Assembly: GCA_022376465.1 (NCBI GenBank)
Contig: JACDTU010000003.1
Span: 2,480,001-2,544,000, forward strand
Reading direction: 5' to 3'
Length of the DNA stretch: 64,000 nucleotides
Source: Cubamyces lactineus
Lineage: Eukaryota > Basidiomycota > Agaricomycetes > Polyporales > Polyporaceae
Shown here: piece after piece, positions 1-12,209 of the stretch
Layout of the letters: each line of letters begins with the position of its first letter
Position numbering within the stretch: the first letter of the stretch is position 1
Notes under the pieces: model-generated
What the model saw: only the letters and a program-made list of their open reading frames with translations
What the model was told of the DNA's origin: nothing
The model's database searches: none
Position numbers and translations under genes: made by a program

Positions 1-124
1 AGTTCAGTCGGGGGAAGTGACAGTATACAGTTCCAGCAGAACCCTGGGTCTCAATCGCGACTTCTTCGTGGTTCAACGAGATGAGCTTGCCGACAGTCGG
101 GATCTTGCCTGTTCATTTAATGTG

Positions 125-1328
125 TTAGACCATATTCCGCGGGATAGTCAGGCCGTACATACCGTTGTCCGAAGGCGTGACAGAGACATATTGATACTGC
201 TTCAAGCCCAGGCGAGCAGCTTCCACAGTGTCAAAGCCGACGATCTTCGGGTCCTCCGTTTCCGATGAGCAAATGATCTCCGCAGCCTGCGCGCCGGATA
301 TATTGTCCAGGACGTTCTTCTGCTGCGAGCCGACCTTCGCAACGTACTCGGACATCCGAGTGATCCACTGAAGCCACCTTAAATCCGAGGCTGCGGAAAT
401 GACGAACAGGCCAGACGTACCGCGATGCTCGCAGGGAACCTGGCGCGGTCAAAGAGGTCCCTCAACGACCGGAACTGCTGCATCCACGCCCAGGAGAAGT
501 GGACTGTGAGATCCGCCAAGCCAGGCGTTTCTGTGTCCATGAGCCATTCACGGCCGTCTGCGAGCTGTTCTTCGAGCAGTGCCTACACAGCGTGGCATAA
601 TCAGTGCCAGGAACAACACGTGCTTTGGATGAACGTACGAGGTGGGACACCAGCCAGCTCTGCACGACTGGTTGGTTGGCCTCCAAAGCAGCGGGGTCAA
701 TCTTCTTCCCTAGCCACTGTTACCAAGACCATCAGTACTGGGCCGACGTGACCGAGACGCAAGGAAAGACCTACCGCGCTCCTATCATTCACGAATTCCG
801 GCGTGAACTTTCTGTATGGCAAATTCTCCGCCGCCAGCGGGAACAGCGCACGATCTGCGTAGGTCATACACAGGGCCTTAATCATCCCCGTGTCTGCCTT
901 GCCTCCACCCTTCCGCGCGGGAAACAGCGTGGGATAGCCTGCGGCCGGCGGGAAGCGACGCTCGAGAGCTGCAGCGATCAAGCTGCTATCGCAGTAGACG
1001 TCCTTGCCTATAGCAAGCACAGGAATCCGTCGGTAAGTCACACCGAGGCGTTCGGCGAGGTCGGGACGAGGCAAGGTGGTCGTAACCTGTGCAATATCGT
1101 ACGAACACAGTCAGATATCCGCATGGGCGGATCAGAGAGCAAAGTCGACACACCTCCACCCGCAGGTGCGAAATCCGCTTTACCGTAAGCAGGTTCTTGA
1201 CCTTCGTTGCGAACGGGGAGGCGTCATAGCTGGGCGCGATGATGGTGCATTTGTCCTCAGGGTTCTGCTTTTGGTTGAATGTCTACTTACTGGTACAACA
1301 CGACGGGAAGCTTGGAAGTAGGGGCCAT
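125..1328 (-). CDS. Glutathione S-transferase-like protein, six exons
   Basis: The model joins exons 1328-1291, 1229-1154, 1086-775, 716-639, 564-417 and 390-125, giving 305 residues with all phases closing. It starts at the ATG at 1328 and stops with TAA at 125. The N-terminus (KLPVVLYHYDASPFATKVKN) has the beta-strand and active-site-loop pattern of a thioredoxin-fold GST_N domain. It is followed by RRIPVLAIGKDVYCDSS, the usual cis-Pro (IPVL) and glutathione-binding D-S-S segment. The rest is helical and would be the GST_C-like domain. Such proteins conjugate or reduce electrophiles with glutathione in the cytosol, but many fungal members have no known substrate. The fifth intron has a weak donor (gtctgg), so that junction is less certain. 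The gene diverges from the chitin synthase gene. Confidence 0.8.
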
Positions 1329-2283
1329 GTCGCTGTAGTGTGCTTTGTCCTCGTTAATGGTTCAAGGTCGTTGAAGCAGGGAAAGAGGAGGTTGCGCCTA
1401 TGTCATCCGTACAAGAACCGGGTTCGGTCACCAACTCGCGCGCTCGTGAGTCCGGGGAAAGGGCGTGAATGAGTGGCCGAAAGGGCGCCAATTTCTATTT
1501 CCCGGAGGAACCGGACCTCGTGCAAGTGCTATAGATCTCACAAGCAGATCGATCGGGAGATCACCACCTATTGCATGCAAAGGCAGTTCGTGGGACTTGA
1601 GACAACGGCCTGCTTGAGGGCGTGCACGCGTTCGTAGAGCATAGCTGCGAGACGGACTATGGAAGGGATGATCAACGGGCATCCCGTTGGCGCTGCAGCG
1701 GCTGAACATGAGGCTCGCAGAAGCACGTCTTTTTTGTGCGCCCATCATCTTCATGAGTGTGCTTGAAACCGTGGCAGAGCGGTGTTGCCAGTCCCCTGAC
1801 ACCCCGAGCATATACTCCACCCAGCACGGGCACTCGTTGCCATACCCCCAAACCGTAGCGCGTAGTCCGCAGCATACCTAGCACCTGCAGTGGGCAGTCG
1901 CTCATTGACACTTTTTCATGTATGCATAGATGGGATTTGTGACCTGGATCAACGATGGCAATGGCGAGAAGACAAAACGAACACGTCTGCGGCCGAGTGG
2001 TTTCAGATGAACGGAGGACGGGCGAATGAAAGGCTGGAAAGAAGAGAGACATGGTGGCAATTATAGCCGCCGCGTCACGGCATCGCCTCTAAAGAGGGGG
2101 TGGCAGGAGTCTGACCACACACGGCGGGGGCGATGTTAGGGCGCTCTCGTCGCGCTGGTACAAGAACACTCACCTCAGGTTTCCTGCACAACTTCCACCA
2201 CTCTCCACCGTCCACGGCAGGCCCGCTCACGACCTCCCCACGACCGTCGTCCCGCTTCAGTGCGCGCCGCCGACTTAGACGAC
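1329..2283. other. Intergenic, divergent promoter region
   Basis: This 955-bp stretch separates the GST-like gene (leftward) from chitin synthase (rightward) and should hold both promoters. The open frames in it overlap on both strands, lack family motifs and show no splice-supported continuation. I see no coding gene or repeat here. Confidence 0.5.
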
Positions 2284-5200
2284 ATGGCCCACGACGATCG
2301 CCCCACCCTGCCTTCATTGTCCTCATCAACCTCCATCGCCGATGAGTCCACGTTGAACGACCCTTTCGCCGACCGTCCGCGGCAGATCAACTTTGCGGCG
2401 GCCCCTACGATGCCCACGCCGATGGACAGTGTCGCCTCATTCCCCAATGAGTTCGGCACACTCGACCAATATGATGAGGACGAGGAGGAGAAGCTCCCTC
2501 TGAACAGAGGCGCTGGGGGATTGTACCCGCCTGCGTGAGTGTAGACTGCCACCGCAGTAACGCCGCGCTTAACACTGAATCTGTGTCCACAGTCAGTTCG
2601 ATCCGAACTCGTACGGAGACCCGTACGGCAATCGTCCCCTCTCAGTGGCCTCGACCTCTTCGGGAGGCGTTGAGTCCCAGTGGAGACGCCGTCAGACCAT
2701 CAAACGCGGTGTCACTCGTAAGGTCAAGCTAACGAAGGGTAACTTCATCGCGGAGTACCCTGTCCCGAGCCCTGTGTTCACTGCCATTGAGGCCAAGTGG
2801 CAGAGCAGCAAGACCACCGAGTTCTCGTAAGTGGCTGTCGCCAAGCCGTCCGGCGCTTGTCTCCTGACGCTTGCGCAGGCACATGCGGTACACGGCCGCT
2901 ACGTGCGACCCGGACGACTTTTCGGAGGCTAATGGCTACAGTCTGCGCACGAAGATGTACAACCGACAGACCGAGCTTCTCATCGCCGTCACCTCGTATA
3001 ACGAGGACAAGACGTTGTATGCTCGGACTCTGCACGGCGTCATGCTCAACATTCGTGATATCTGCAAGACGAAGCAGTCGAAGTATTGGCGGCGTTCCGC
3101 GGAGGAGGGCGTACCCGGCTGGCAGAAGATTACAGTTGCGCTCATTATTGACGGTCTTGAGCCTATGGACAAGACTGTACTGGACATTCTCGCTACCGTC
3201 GGAGTGTACCAGGACGGTGTCATGAAAAAGCAGGTTGACGGCAAGGATACCGTCGCTCACATCTTCGAGGTATTGCTATCGCTTCCATGAAACCAGGTGT
3301 CGGTTGCTGACTGTTTGACAGTACACCACGCAACTGTCTGTCGACGCCACGCCTCAGTTGGTAGTACCTCACGCCGATGATCCCAACAACTTGGTGCCTG
3401 TCCAAATTATCCTGGTCATCAAGGCGAAGAACCAGAAGAAGATCAACTCCCATCGTTGGTTGTTCAACGCCATTGGTAAGATGCTTGAGGTGCGCGCAGT
3501 CCTTCCCTACATCGATTGGACGTGCATTGACTCTAGAAATAGCCCGAGATCTGTGTCCTGATTGATGCGGGCACGAAGCCCGGCCGGAAGTCTATCTATT
3601 ACCTGTGGGAGGCTTTCTACAACGACCCCAATCTTGGCGGGTGCTGCGGAGAGATTCACGCGATGATCGAAGGAGGCCGGAAGCTCATCAATCCTTTGGT
3701 GGCTGCCCAGAACTTCGAGTACAAGATGTCCAACATTCTTGGTGGGTTGCTTGTATATGCTTTACACATAGCCATACTAACGTCTAGACGTCTCTAGACA
3801 AGCCACTGGAGAGTAGCTTCGGTTATGTCTCCGTATTGCCTGGTGCTTTCTCAGCATACCGGTACCGTGCCATTCTTGGAAGGCCGCTTGAGCAGTACTT
3901 CCACGGAGACCACTCGTTGGCCGATCGCTTAGGCCCGAAGGGTATTTATGGCATGAACATTTTCACGAAGAACATGTTCTTGGCCGAGGATCGTATCCTG
4001 TGTTTCGAGCTGGTTGCGAAGGCCAACGACAAATGGACGCTGACGTATGTCAAGCCGAGTAAAGCAGAGACCGATGTGCCAGAGTCTGCTGCGGAACTCA
4101 TCGGTCAGCGTCGCCGTTGGCTGAACGGGTCCTTCGCTGCGTCGGTCGTAAGTGCCCTTCCTGTTATTCATACTCGCACATTGTTTTACACGCGGAACAG
4201 TATGCTATTGTCAACTTCTTCAAGCTGTACAGGTCCGGTCACGGCATCATCCGCATGTTCTTCTTCCACATCCAGGCACTGGTACGTCAGACAGTTGAGA
4301 CTATCAGTACGACGTAAAACTCATGTCGGCGCGAATAGTACAACATCTTCAGTTTGATCTTTTCATGGTTCGCGCTGGCGAACATCTGGCTCACGTTCGC
4401 TATCATCATCGACCTCCTACCCGGTCAAAATATCATCTTCTTCGGCACGGCTACCATCGTAAGTAGACCGCTCAGGCTTTTTATGGGAACTTGTCACTTA
4501 TACGCCTGATAGACTCACTGGATCAATCTCGTTCTCAAATGGATCTACCTCGCCTTCCTCGCTCTCCAGGTAGGTTGCGTGCCAATGCATAGTCAGCATT
4601 TGTTGATTTCGTGCAGTTCGTTCTGGCGCTAGGCAACAGGCCAAAGGGAGAACGCATGACATACAACATCACCCTTTGGTATGACTGTCGTCCACTTGTA
4701 ACATTGCTTGAAACTAACATACTCTTACAGGGTATATGGCTTCTTAGCTGTCTATCTCATCGTGTGCTCCTGGGCATTGACGGTGGTCGCGTTCAAGGTA
4801 GATCAGGCCGTTCTCCATGCAAACTCAGTCGCTTACGCCTTCCATTCCTCAGAACATCCCCAAACAGTTGGCCAACGAAACCACGTCGCAGATCATCATC
4901 TCGTTCTTCAAGCCACCAATTGGAGCACTTATCGCTGCCATGCTGTCGACTTTCGGTCTTTGGTTGATCGCTTCGCTGCTCTACGTACGTGGCCCGCCTT
5001 GTGGTCGGCTACGCGTTATTGACCATACCCGCAGCGCGATCCCTGGCATATCGTATCCAGCATGTTCCAGTATCTGTGTCTCGCGCCGAGCTTCACAAAC
5101 GTTCTCAACGTCTACGCGTTCTGTAACTTGCACGACGTCTCTTGGGGTACCAAGGGTAGCGACAAGGCTGAGGCACTACCCTCCGTTTCGTCCAAGAAGT

Positions 5201-5653
5201 CCAAGGATGCAGAAGTTGCAGTCGTCGAGGACACCACGCGCGACAAGGAGGACCTGGATGCGACGTTCAAGGAGACTGTCACACGCGCGCTTACGAAGCT
5301 CGAGACGAAGGAGGTGATCGAGAAGCCAACGATGGACGACGAGAACAAGACGTTCCGCACGCGTCTCGTCGCGTTCTGGATGCTCACCAACGCCGGTCTC
5401 GCCGTTGCGGTCCAGAATTTGAACGGTCTTGAGACCGGCAACGAGGCCGCGGACGAGCAGCGTCTCGTCTCGCGGCAGAACACCTACTTTGCCGTCATCC
5501 TGTACTCGACGTTCGGTCTTGCCCTCGTCAAGTTCGCTGGGGTGAGCTTCATCAATATCTCTTGGGGCGTAATAGCAGAACTAACCGCGTCATTCACAGT
5601 GTCTCTTCTACTGGTTCAAGAGGAACCTCTTCCGGTGCTGCCGTCGGAACTAA
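2284..5653 (+). CDS. Chitin synthase, division 1 (class I-III type), 14 exons
   Basis: This family 2 glycosyltransferase polymerises UDP-GlcNAc into chitin at the plasma membrane. Exons are 2284-2534, 2593-2826, 2879-3269, 3322-3489, 3543-3741, 3798-4147, 4201-4281, 4339-4458, 4513-4569, 4617-4678, 4731-4797, 4853-4984, 5035-5541 and 5600-5653. They sum to 2673 nt, or 890 residues. The first 100 residues are acidic and Ser/Pro-rich. The catalytic region includes [27 protein letters not shown], the [10 protein letters not shown] segment (EDR motif) and the product-binding [10 protein letters not shown] motif. The C-terminal half holds several hydrophobic membrane segments. A charged stretch (from about 5155 to 5340) precedes the last ones, and the protein ends in a basic Cys-containing tail. 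An upstream in-frame GTG at 2260 is not used because ATG 2284 is the first AUG. Length and motifs fit fungal Chs1/2/3-class enzymes; I do not assign the exact class. Confidence 0.95.
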
Positions 5654-6135
5654 AGCTGTCTGCTGTGGGGAGAGAAGTGGGGATCTCTGCCTCTCACGCT
5701 GTCGGTTGCTCTTTGGTGGGCGTTCGTTCCATACCCGGGTCACGGACACTTTGTGCTACACCCGTACTGGATTTTTCTTCGTCTCCTCTAATGATTCATG
5801 TTTTCGCGACGATATAGTATTGTAGTTATGTCCGGGACTTCTACAGGTCCCAGATGGATGGATCTGGCATTCTCTGGTAATGGAACACTGGAGGCATTTC
5901 GTACGCTGGCACAGTCGATCACTCTTGTATTTGCGGTGCGATTCGTGCAGCTGTAGATGATCAGATGTACTTGCATTGGTGCTGTGATTATGCCTGCATT
6001 GTGGGAGATTAAAGTCCAATGAACAATTGTTATGGAGGCCCTTACATTCGCGCGCAATAGGTCGGTGATATGAAAGGAAATGCCTTCCGTTCACGGCTGT
6101 GGACTACTTACCTTTCATTGATCCACGATCATTCC

Positions 6136-6195
6136 AGCCCGTTGCAAAACGATAGACCGCGGGGGCTCGCCGCGCACGCGCGTGCCTTGTTTGGC
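6136..6195 (+). repeat. Left arm of a 60-bp inverted repeat
   Basis: This arm matches the reverse complement of 6636-6695 with about three mismatches in 60 positions. It contains a GC-rich core (GACCGCGGGGGCTCGCCGCG). The two arms bracket about 440 bp of unrelated sequence. No target duplication is visible outside the arms. Confidence 0.85.
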
Positions 6196-6635
6196 ACAGT
6201 TTCCCAATACGGTATAAGTAAGCGCCTAGCTCAATTCTTGGGGAACGGCCGCGCTGAATACATCCCTCTTGCACATCGTCATAGACCTCCTTGTATGCCT
6301 GCTGCGTGTGCCCAGGGGATGACCTATGGGTGAATTATTGCATTTGTAGGATATACTGGCGAACACGGGATAATCCGGTCACAATGTTGGTCTTATGCAC
6401 TGACCACTACTAGCCATAATCCCACGACACAACTTGCTATTTCCAAGTGACACCGATAGCTTGACACTGAACACCCGGGTCTTCATAATTCAGCGTCAAT
6501 GACTACCGGTCGCTCAAGTATGGCATTAGTGCATAGAATGCCGCGATTATACGACGACAGCAGACCGAAGATGTGTCTTAACGATCTCCGAGGGAGGCAT
6601 ACACAGGCGCCAAGACCTACCATATCAGGCAGGCG

Positions 6636-6695
6636 GCCAAACAAGACACGCGCGCTCGCGGCGAGCCCCCGCGGTCTATCGTTTTGCAACGGGCT
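6636..6695 (-). repeat. Right arm of a 60-bp inverted repeat
   Basis: This is the inverted partner of 6136-6195. The whole unit spans 560 bp and carries no convincing open frame, so a foldback or MITE-like non-autonomous element is one reading. A recent inverted local duplication is the other. Confidence 0.85.
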
Positions 6696-6959
6696 GTCAA
6701 GAGCATACAGACTGCGCGCACGATCATCGGTTAGGTCATACAGAGCTCACATTACTGACGAGGAACCACGCCTCGGATAGATGTGGACAAGAATACAAAT
6801 GCACTTGGCACTACGGGAGTCGTGGATGTCGTGACAGCAAAACAAAACAGGGCGAACGACGAAGAGACGAGATCGTGCGGGACATATAGGCGTACACAGA
6901 ACAGAGATCGACCGCGGCAGCACCCCCTAACATAAAATAAGGCAGACGAAGGACACCGC

Positions 6960-7488
6960 TTAAAACGGGTTCTCGTCATCCGCTGGCTTGCTCCCTGTTG
7001 ACGATTCGGCGGGAGCCTCGGAATGCTCCTCGGAGTCTGATTCGGAGCTGTTGCCCTGTTGCTGAGAGAAGAGCGAGGGCATGGGCTTCGCAGCACCCCT
7101 ACGCAGAATGGCGATCAGTCTGGGTTGATCTTTCGATTGAGCCACTGCATGCACTTACTTTGTGAAGTGCTTCTTCTTGGTAGCGTTCAGCTTCTGGCTG
7201 CACGGCGTCATCATGTTGTCGGTCGGCGACACATAGGTGGGGTTGCTGTATTCCTGGTCAACCGCGGTTCAAACTCAAGATTGCATAGGGAGAAGCGTAC
7301 TGTGACTTCGCGAACTTCTTCGCGAGCAGCGCCTTCGCGCCCATGCCAGGGGCCTGGTTAAGAAGGCCGTTCGTAGAGTTGCCGAGGGGCGCCTGAGGCA
7401 CGACAACATGCGCTGCCTGGCCGGGGTTGTGGAGGGGCTGAATGGGGGTGCCGATGGGAGAGTCGTTGGGAGTAGTAGTGGCAGACAT
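6960..7488 (-). CDS. Small Spo12-like protein, three exons
   Basis: Exons 7488-7301, 7245-7159 and 7098-6960 give 137 residues with a good ATG at 7488 and stop at 6960. The protein is polar and probably disordered. Its centre reads NMMTPCSQKLNATKKKHFTK, a T/S-P-C-x-x-K-L-N-x-x-K-K-K block resembling the short conserved motif of fungal Spo12/Bns1 proteins. Those act in the mitotic exit (FEAR) network, which is regulated by phosphorylation at S/T-P sites. The C-terminus is rich in Ser and Glu. The splice junctions are in frame but the first intron could end at a nearby alternative AG. The family assignment rests on one motif and is tentative. Confidence 0.55.
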
Positions 7489-10400
7489 AGTGATTTAGGT
7501 GGATTCGTGTGGACTTCTGGGCAATAGAGAGATGGCAGATGATGGAGGTACGCAGGAAGGATGTGGTCGTGAAGCAAGGCGAGTGTGGCTGACAACGAGT
7601 TGGACTTGGAGTTCGTTTTGTGCTCTGAAATTGAACGACACGTGCACCGTGGTCGCGTCGTGCTCCAAAACACGTGGCCGCGTCCTTTGCAGCGCTTATC
7701 ACATTTCTCTCTGGAGCTACCACGATCGTTGCGACGCCTGGCTACGGTTTGAAAGCTCAATCGCATCTGCATGCAATGTAGAGAAGCCGAGTATGTACTG
7801 GTTGGAAAGTTTAAACTCACCTTTGCAAGCGGCAGAATGACTCGCGTCTTCCCGCTCACGGGCAGGTATGTCTTACTTGGTGTCGTACGGCATGCACCCG
7901 TATGCATGGTGTGAACGTTGAGCGCGCCATGCAATCAAAGGTAAGCAGAGTGCTGGCGTCAAGTGTATACGGATGGTCTAGCAGCGATGTAGTAACGACT
8001 GAGTGAGTTGCGTTAGTCAACGTCTGAATATATCCTTGATCTGACAGCGTGTATGTCTAGGGCTTATGAATGCCGTTCCGAGCATCGGGGGGCTTCTCAA
8101 TCTTACTATCCTCATGCGTATACATAGGTGCTATCTCCTGGAAGCTAGGATTCTCCCATCGCATTTGCGTCCTTCCCGGAGGCAATCCCAGCATCATCAT
8201 CCCGCAAAGCTCACTGGTCCTGCCGGTCGATTCGGCATCGCACAAGTATCGTCATCCTCCGACTCTTATGGCACAGGGGCTCCCACCGTCCAACACGATC
8301 GTGCGATGGCAAAGATTGCGCCCACACAAGCAAACACCACACATTGGGTTGAGACAAACCCTAATCTCCGAAGGACTTGTCGACCCTGGAACCAATGCTA
8401 GCCCACAAGGGTACTACTCATAGCAGCCGGGCCTATCAACGGTCTTGGGGGTTCCATTTCAGAGTTCGAGGCCAAGCGTTCAAACACGCTAGTTGGGCAA
8501 CAAACCTAGGTGCGTTCACTTCGAGTACGACACATAGGCTGGTGTCAGTGTAGTCCAAGGATCACTCCGTGCTAATGCACCCAGCTTTGGCAGCTCTGCC
8601 TGCCGCATACGCACGAATGCTCGCCATCGTCGACGCGTCAATACGAACTTTTTGGTGCGGCCCAGATTCCATTCCATGTCGAGCCCGTCCACCTTCTGCG
8701 GCCTGAGCAGCATCGTGCGCAGCTATCGGTGTTGATAGTAAACCGCCTTACGTGACCGTCTATAGGTACCGTATCGCACCGCGCCCTACCTCTCAACTCT
8801 GACGGCACCTTCCAGACCAGAGCAGGAAACGCAAACTCTATAGCTATCCGTGCGTCGCACCTCCCACCCACGTGCGGCGCCACCTCTTATCTCTGTGGCA
8901 GAACGACATGGACGCTCCCATCGCGGTGTGAGCTCATTCGACACCTCAAACCCGCCCCTTGTATGCGGATGGACACCCAGAAGCGCTGATGAAAGCTACC
9001 TCCCCGTCGGTCAATGTCACCTCGTTCTGCGTTCTACGTTCTGCGGATGCGGACGCGATTCCGTGTCAGGCCCACATCACTTATCGCGCACGCTCAGGGG
9101 CTCAGCTCGAGGCTGGAGTGAGAGGCTTGCCTGAGACAGCCTAGCGTAGCAACACCCGTACGTACGTCCATCGGACACGAGGCCCTGGGCGGCGACAGGA
9201 TGGCCATCTCGAGTTATCTCATTGATTCTCCAGTCGCCAGCCCCACCTCCCTGGTCTCCCAATCTCCCAATGGCTGCCAGGACGTACACAGATCCACATG
9301 AAGCAGCCCGAGCGTGCTGGTGCGCACTCCCAGGTACGTCAGACTGCCTACCACTAAGCAGGCAACTAATCAGTAGTACCTACCTTCCCTCGGAGGTCCG
9401 CTCGCCCGCGCGCAGCGTTCTCCACCGCCATCTCTCTATAGCGTTCCGAGCCACCGTCGGAACAAACCCTGCCAACGTAGCTCACGCAGCAAGGCCCGCA
9501 ACGCACCCTGGGAAGCCCATGATGTATCGTACTGCCGCGCATCCTGGAACGCGCCGTATGCGGTATCCCGGCAACGGTGTAATATAGTATACGCAACAGA
9601 ATCATATGGTAAGTACGGGATGCATACATTCAGGCCATTCATACTCGGAGCTGTGTATGCTTCGGCAGTTTCGAATCCTCGCCCGCAACACCGACCGTCC
9701 GAGCGAGGCGCGGTGGTCCGTGGTCGGTAGGCAGTTGCAGCCAGTACTCACGGCTCCGCGCGCGCCCGCGCCCGGCCGACGGGTTGCGGACGTGGTGAGA
9801 TAGGATTTAGGCACTCTGTCGCCACCTCCTGCGTGTTGGGACCGGAACACTGCGAACGCGGATGGATGGCGGACACGCCTGGACACGCGGCGCTGTCACT
9901 GCGTCAGCGAACGATCAAAGTTTGGGATGCGACGCGCACCACGCAGAGGCCCGTGTGATGAGAGCCTCCGCATTGCACGCTGCGATGTTGCCAACTTGGG
10001 CCTTTTCGTCTTCATGGGAGTACTTACGCCCCGGCGCAGCGAACGACGCCATCCGCGCGTGCCTGGGATGATTAGGACGAGACCGAGCAGTTGGCCTGGG
10101 AGAACGTGTGCACCTTGACAAGGACCGATGACGCTCGTCCGGCCTGGCCATACGACGAGCTCATTTCGACCCTGACCAGTGCTGACCGCAATGCGAAAAC
10201 TGGCCATCACACGAGGATGCAAGCGGAGTCAAACGACCGAACCACGGCGCGCGCGTGCTCATCCCAACCTGTGTGGGCTTACATATCAGTCAGTCCAACC
10301 CCCATACGCACCATGGTTTTCCCATCCCTCGCGCGCGCTCCGCGGTGGGTGTCTTCGCACCCTCGCTCTGCGCGTACCGGGATCGTCGCCGGCCAGATGC

Positions 10401-12209
10401 GCTCGCGCTCGCATCCCTGAGGTCACCGGGGAGAGGCAGTAGTACCAGGACGCTAAGCGGGAGCGGACAGCAGACGCGCGAGGGAACCAGGCTCGATCTG
10501 CGCGCGGCCCAGAAAGTAGCGAGCGTGCCTCAAGGCTACCAGACGAGCCTATGGGGAGCGATCGTGCGGCATGCAGGACCGAGTCGACCACACGTGGAGC
10601 AGCGGGGACGCAGTAGAACCCCAGACGAAGTGTCGGTGCCCGCTGCACAACGCAAATCCGGGCACTTCGGAATCTGAGATTCGGGTGCGTCGTTCATACG
10701 CAGGGGCGTTTGTACGGTGGTTCTGTGGATGGGTTCTCACCCTAGCCAGGTCGAGGCCGCGAAGCACGAGCATAATGAAGGTCGGTTCGGGGAAAGATGG
10801 ACCACGGTGTCTGTTATCGACGCGGATCGCGCGTTCGTCAGTCGAAGACGATGAGCGAGCGTCTGGCTGATGGCTTCTTGAGGGGCTCAACCGCGAAGGA
10901 GGCTCAGGTGCATTCAGAGGTATGGCGTACCAGACGCTGCAGCGGCTGATGATGCATTCTTCGCGACCGCGGGCGGTCCGGCACGCAACTTTCGTTGAAC
11001 TCGTGCACTGCTGCTGCCACAGGAGCCGTACCGCAGCGTCAGACGAGCAGCGGATTGCTTTCTCGGCGAAGGCGGCGCGCGTGAGGTATGGAACAACTGG
11101 TGGAGTGCGCGGTTGATGTGGGCGACAAAGGAGCTCGGGTAGAGAATGTGCCCTTGTGACAATGGAGCGACTGTCGACGGTGGCTGCGGTGCAATATGAG
11201 CCCAAGACGAGACGAGACGGGCAAGGGAGACAACAAGCTGTTTGGGACTCGGACTTGATTCCGAGGATGTGGCAAAAGCACAGATTTTCTGCGGCAGAAC
11301 CTTGGAGACGGAAACGCGGCGGTGAGTAAGCCCCTGCGGCTGGGCGAGTGGGCGCCCGCGAGAAAATACAGTCGGGGGCGTGAGTTGAAGACGCTAGGAC
11401 GAGAATAGGAATGGAGGGGGGCGCGTCGGGGCGGGGAGGCGGGGGGCGAGGTGGCTTAGGAAATCGAGGCGAAAACTGGCGAAAATTGAAGCGCACCGGG
11501 ACCGGTTGAGTGGGGAGCGGAAACGATCGATGGTGCGGGGTGGTGGCTATTGGCCGATGCAGGCGATGGGCACACGAACGTGCTGATGGTCGCCGGGAGG
11601 AAAGAGGACTAGACCAAGGGAGCAGAGGAAGAGTACGTGAGGATTAGTCGTGCGATTGCCGAGGAGGAGAGGGAGAGTCTCAGGGGAAAGATGAAGATGG
11701 AAGAGAGAGAAAGACGAGGCGGGCAGCCATCAGGTGAGCCGGAGCATGGAAGAAGGGCGGACTGGCAGGTGAGCGTGGCCCAAGACGTACAGAAACGTAA
11801 GAGCGAGAGAGCGCCTGAGGCTGCAGCTGCGGTCCAACGACGACGACGGAGAGCGAGAGCGGGGGCGTGGTAGGCGGAGGCAGGCCGTGCCTGTATGGGC
11901 GGAAGAGGCGGTGGGACGGATCTCGTCCAGCGTGCCCCGGCCGTGGCCAAAAGGCTAAATAGAAACGGTGAACAGCAGCCCATTGAGTGCAGCTGTAAGA
12001 GAGCTGGTATGGGCAATTTGAGTGAGACTAGAGACGGAAGACGGAGAAACCGAAGGACGAGATCAATCGCATGCGCAAGTGGCAACGACTCGCTGCCCCC
12101 TTACATACTCATAAACCCTCCTCCCCCTCCTCCGCTTCTCCTCCTCCCCTCCTCCGCCTCGCCCCCTCATCCTCCCCTCCTCACCCTCCTCCTCCCGCCA
12201 TCTTCCATC
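7489..12209. other. 4.7-kb region without a recognisable gene
   Basis: This lies between the divergent Spo12-like and Rheb genes. It is GC-rich, with open frames on all strands that overlap one another, none carrying a domain I recognise. The longest (minus strand, 11496-10549, 315 codons) is proline/arginine/serine-rich and looks like a composition artefact. The segment 11600-12200 is purine-rich then strongly pyrimidine-rich (CTCCTCC tracts at 12115-12200) and probably forms the Rheb promoter and leader. Decayed transposon DNA or noncoding transcripts cannot be excluded. Confidence 0.4.

Larger units (their letters stand above)
5654..6959. other. Intergenic region between convergent genes
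   Basis: This 1.3-kb stretch lies between the 3' ends of chitin synthase and the Spo12-like gene. It contains the 60-bp inverted repeat listed separately. No credible gene was seen; the open frames over the repeat arms are mirror copies of one another. Confidence 0.5.

Noticed and set aside
2260..2283. Longer start for chitin synthase
   Set aside because: The codon at 2260 is GTG; ATG 2284 is the first AUG in frame.
9661..9700. B-box-like TTTCGAATCC suggesting a tRNA
   Set aside because: No acceptor, D or anticodon stems can be folded around it.
10549..11496. 315-codon minus-strand open frame
   Set aside because: Pro/Arg/Ser-rich translation of GC-rich DNA, no domain, no splice context, and overlapping open frames on the other strand.
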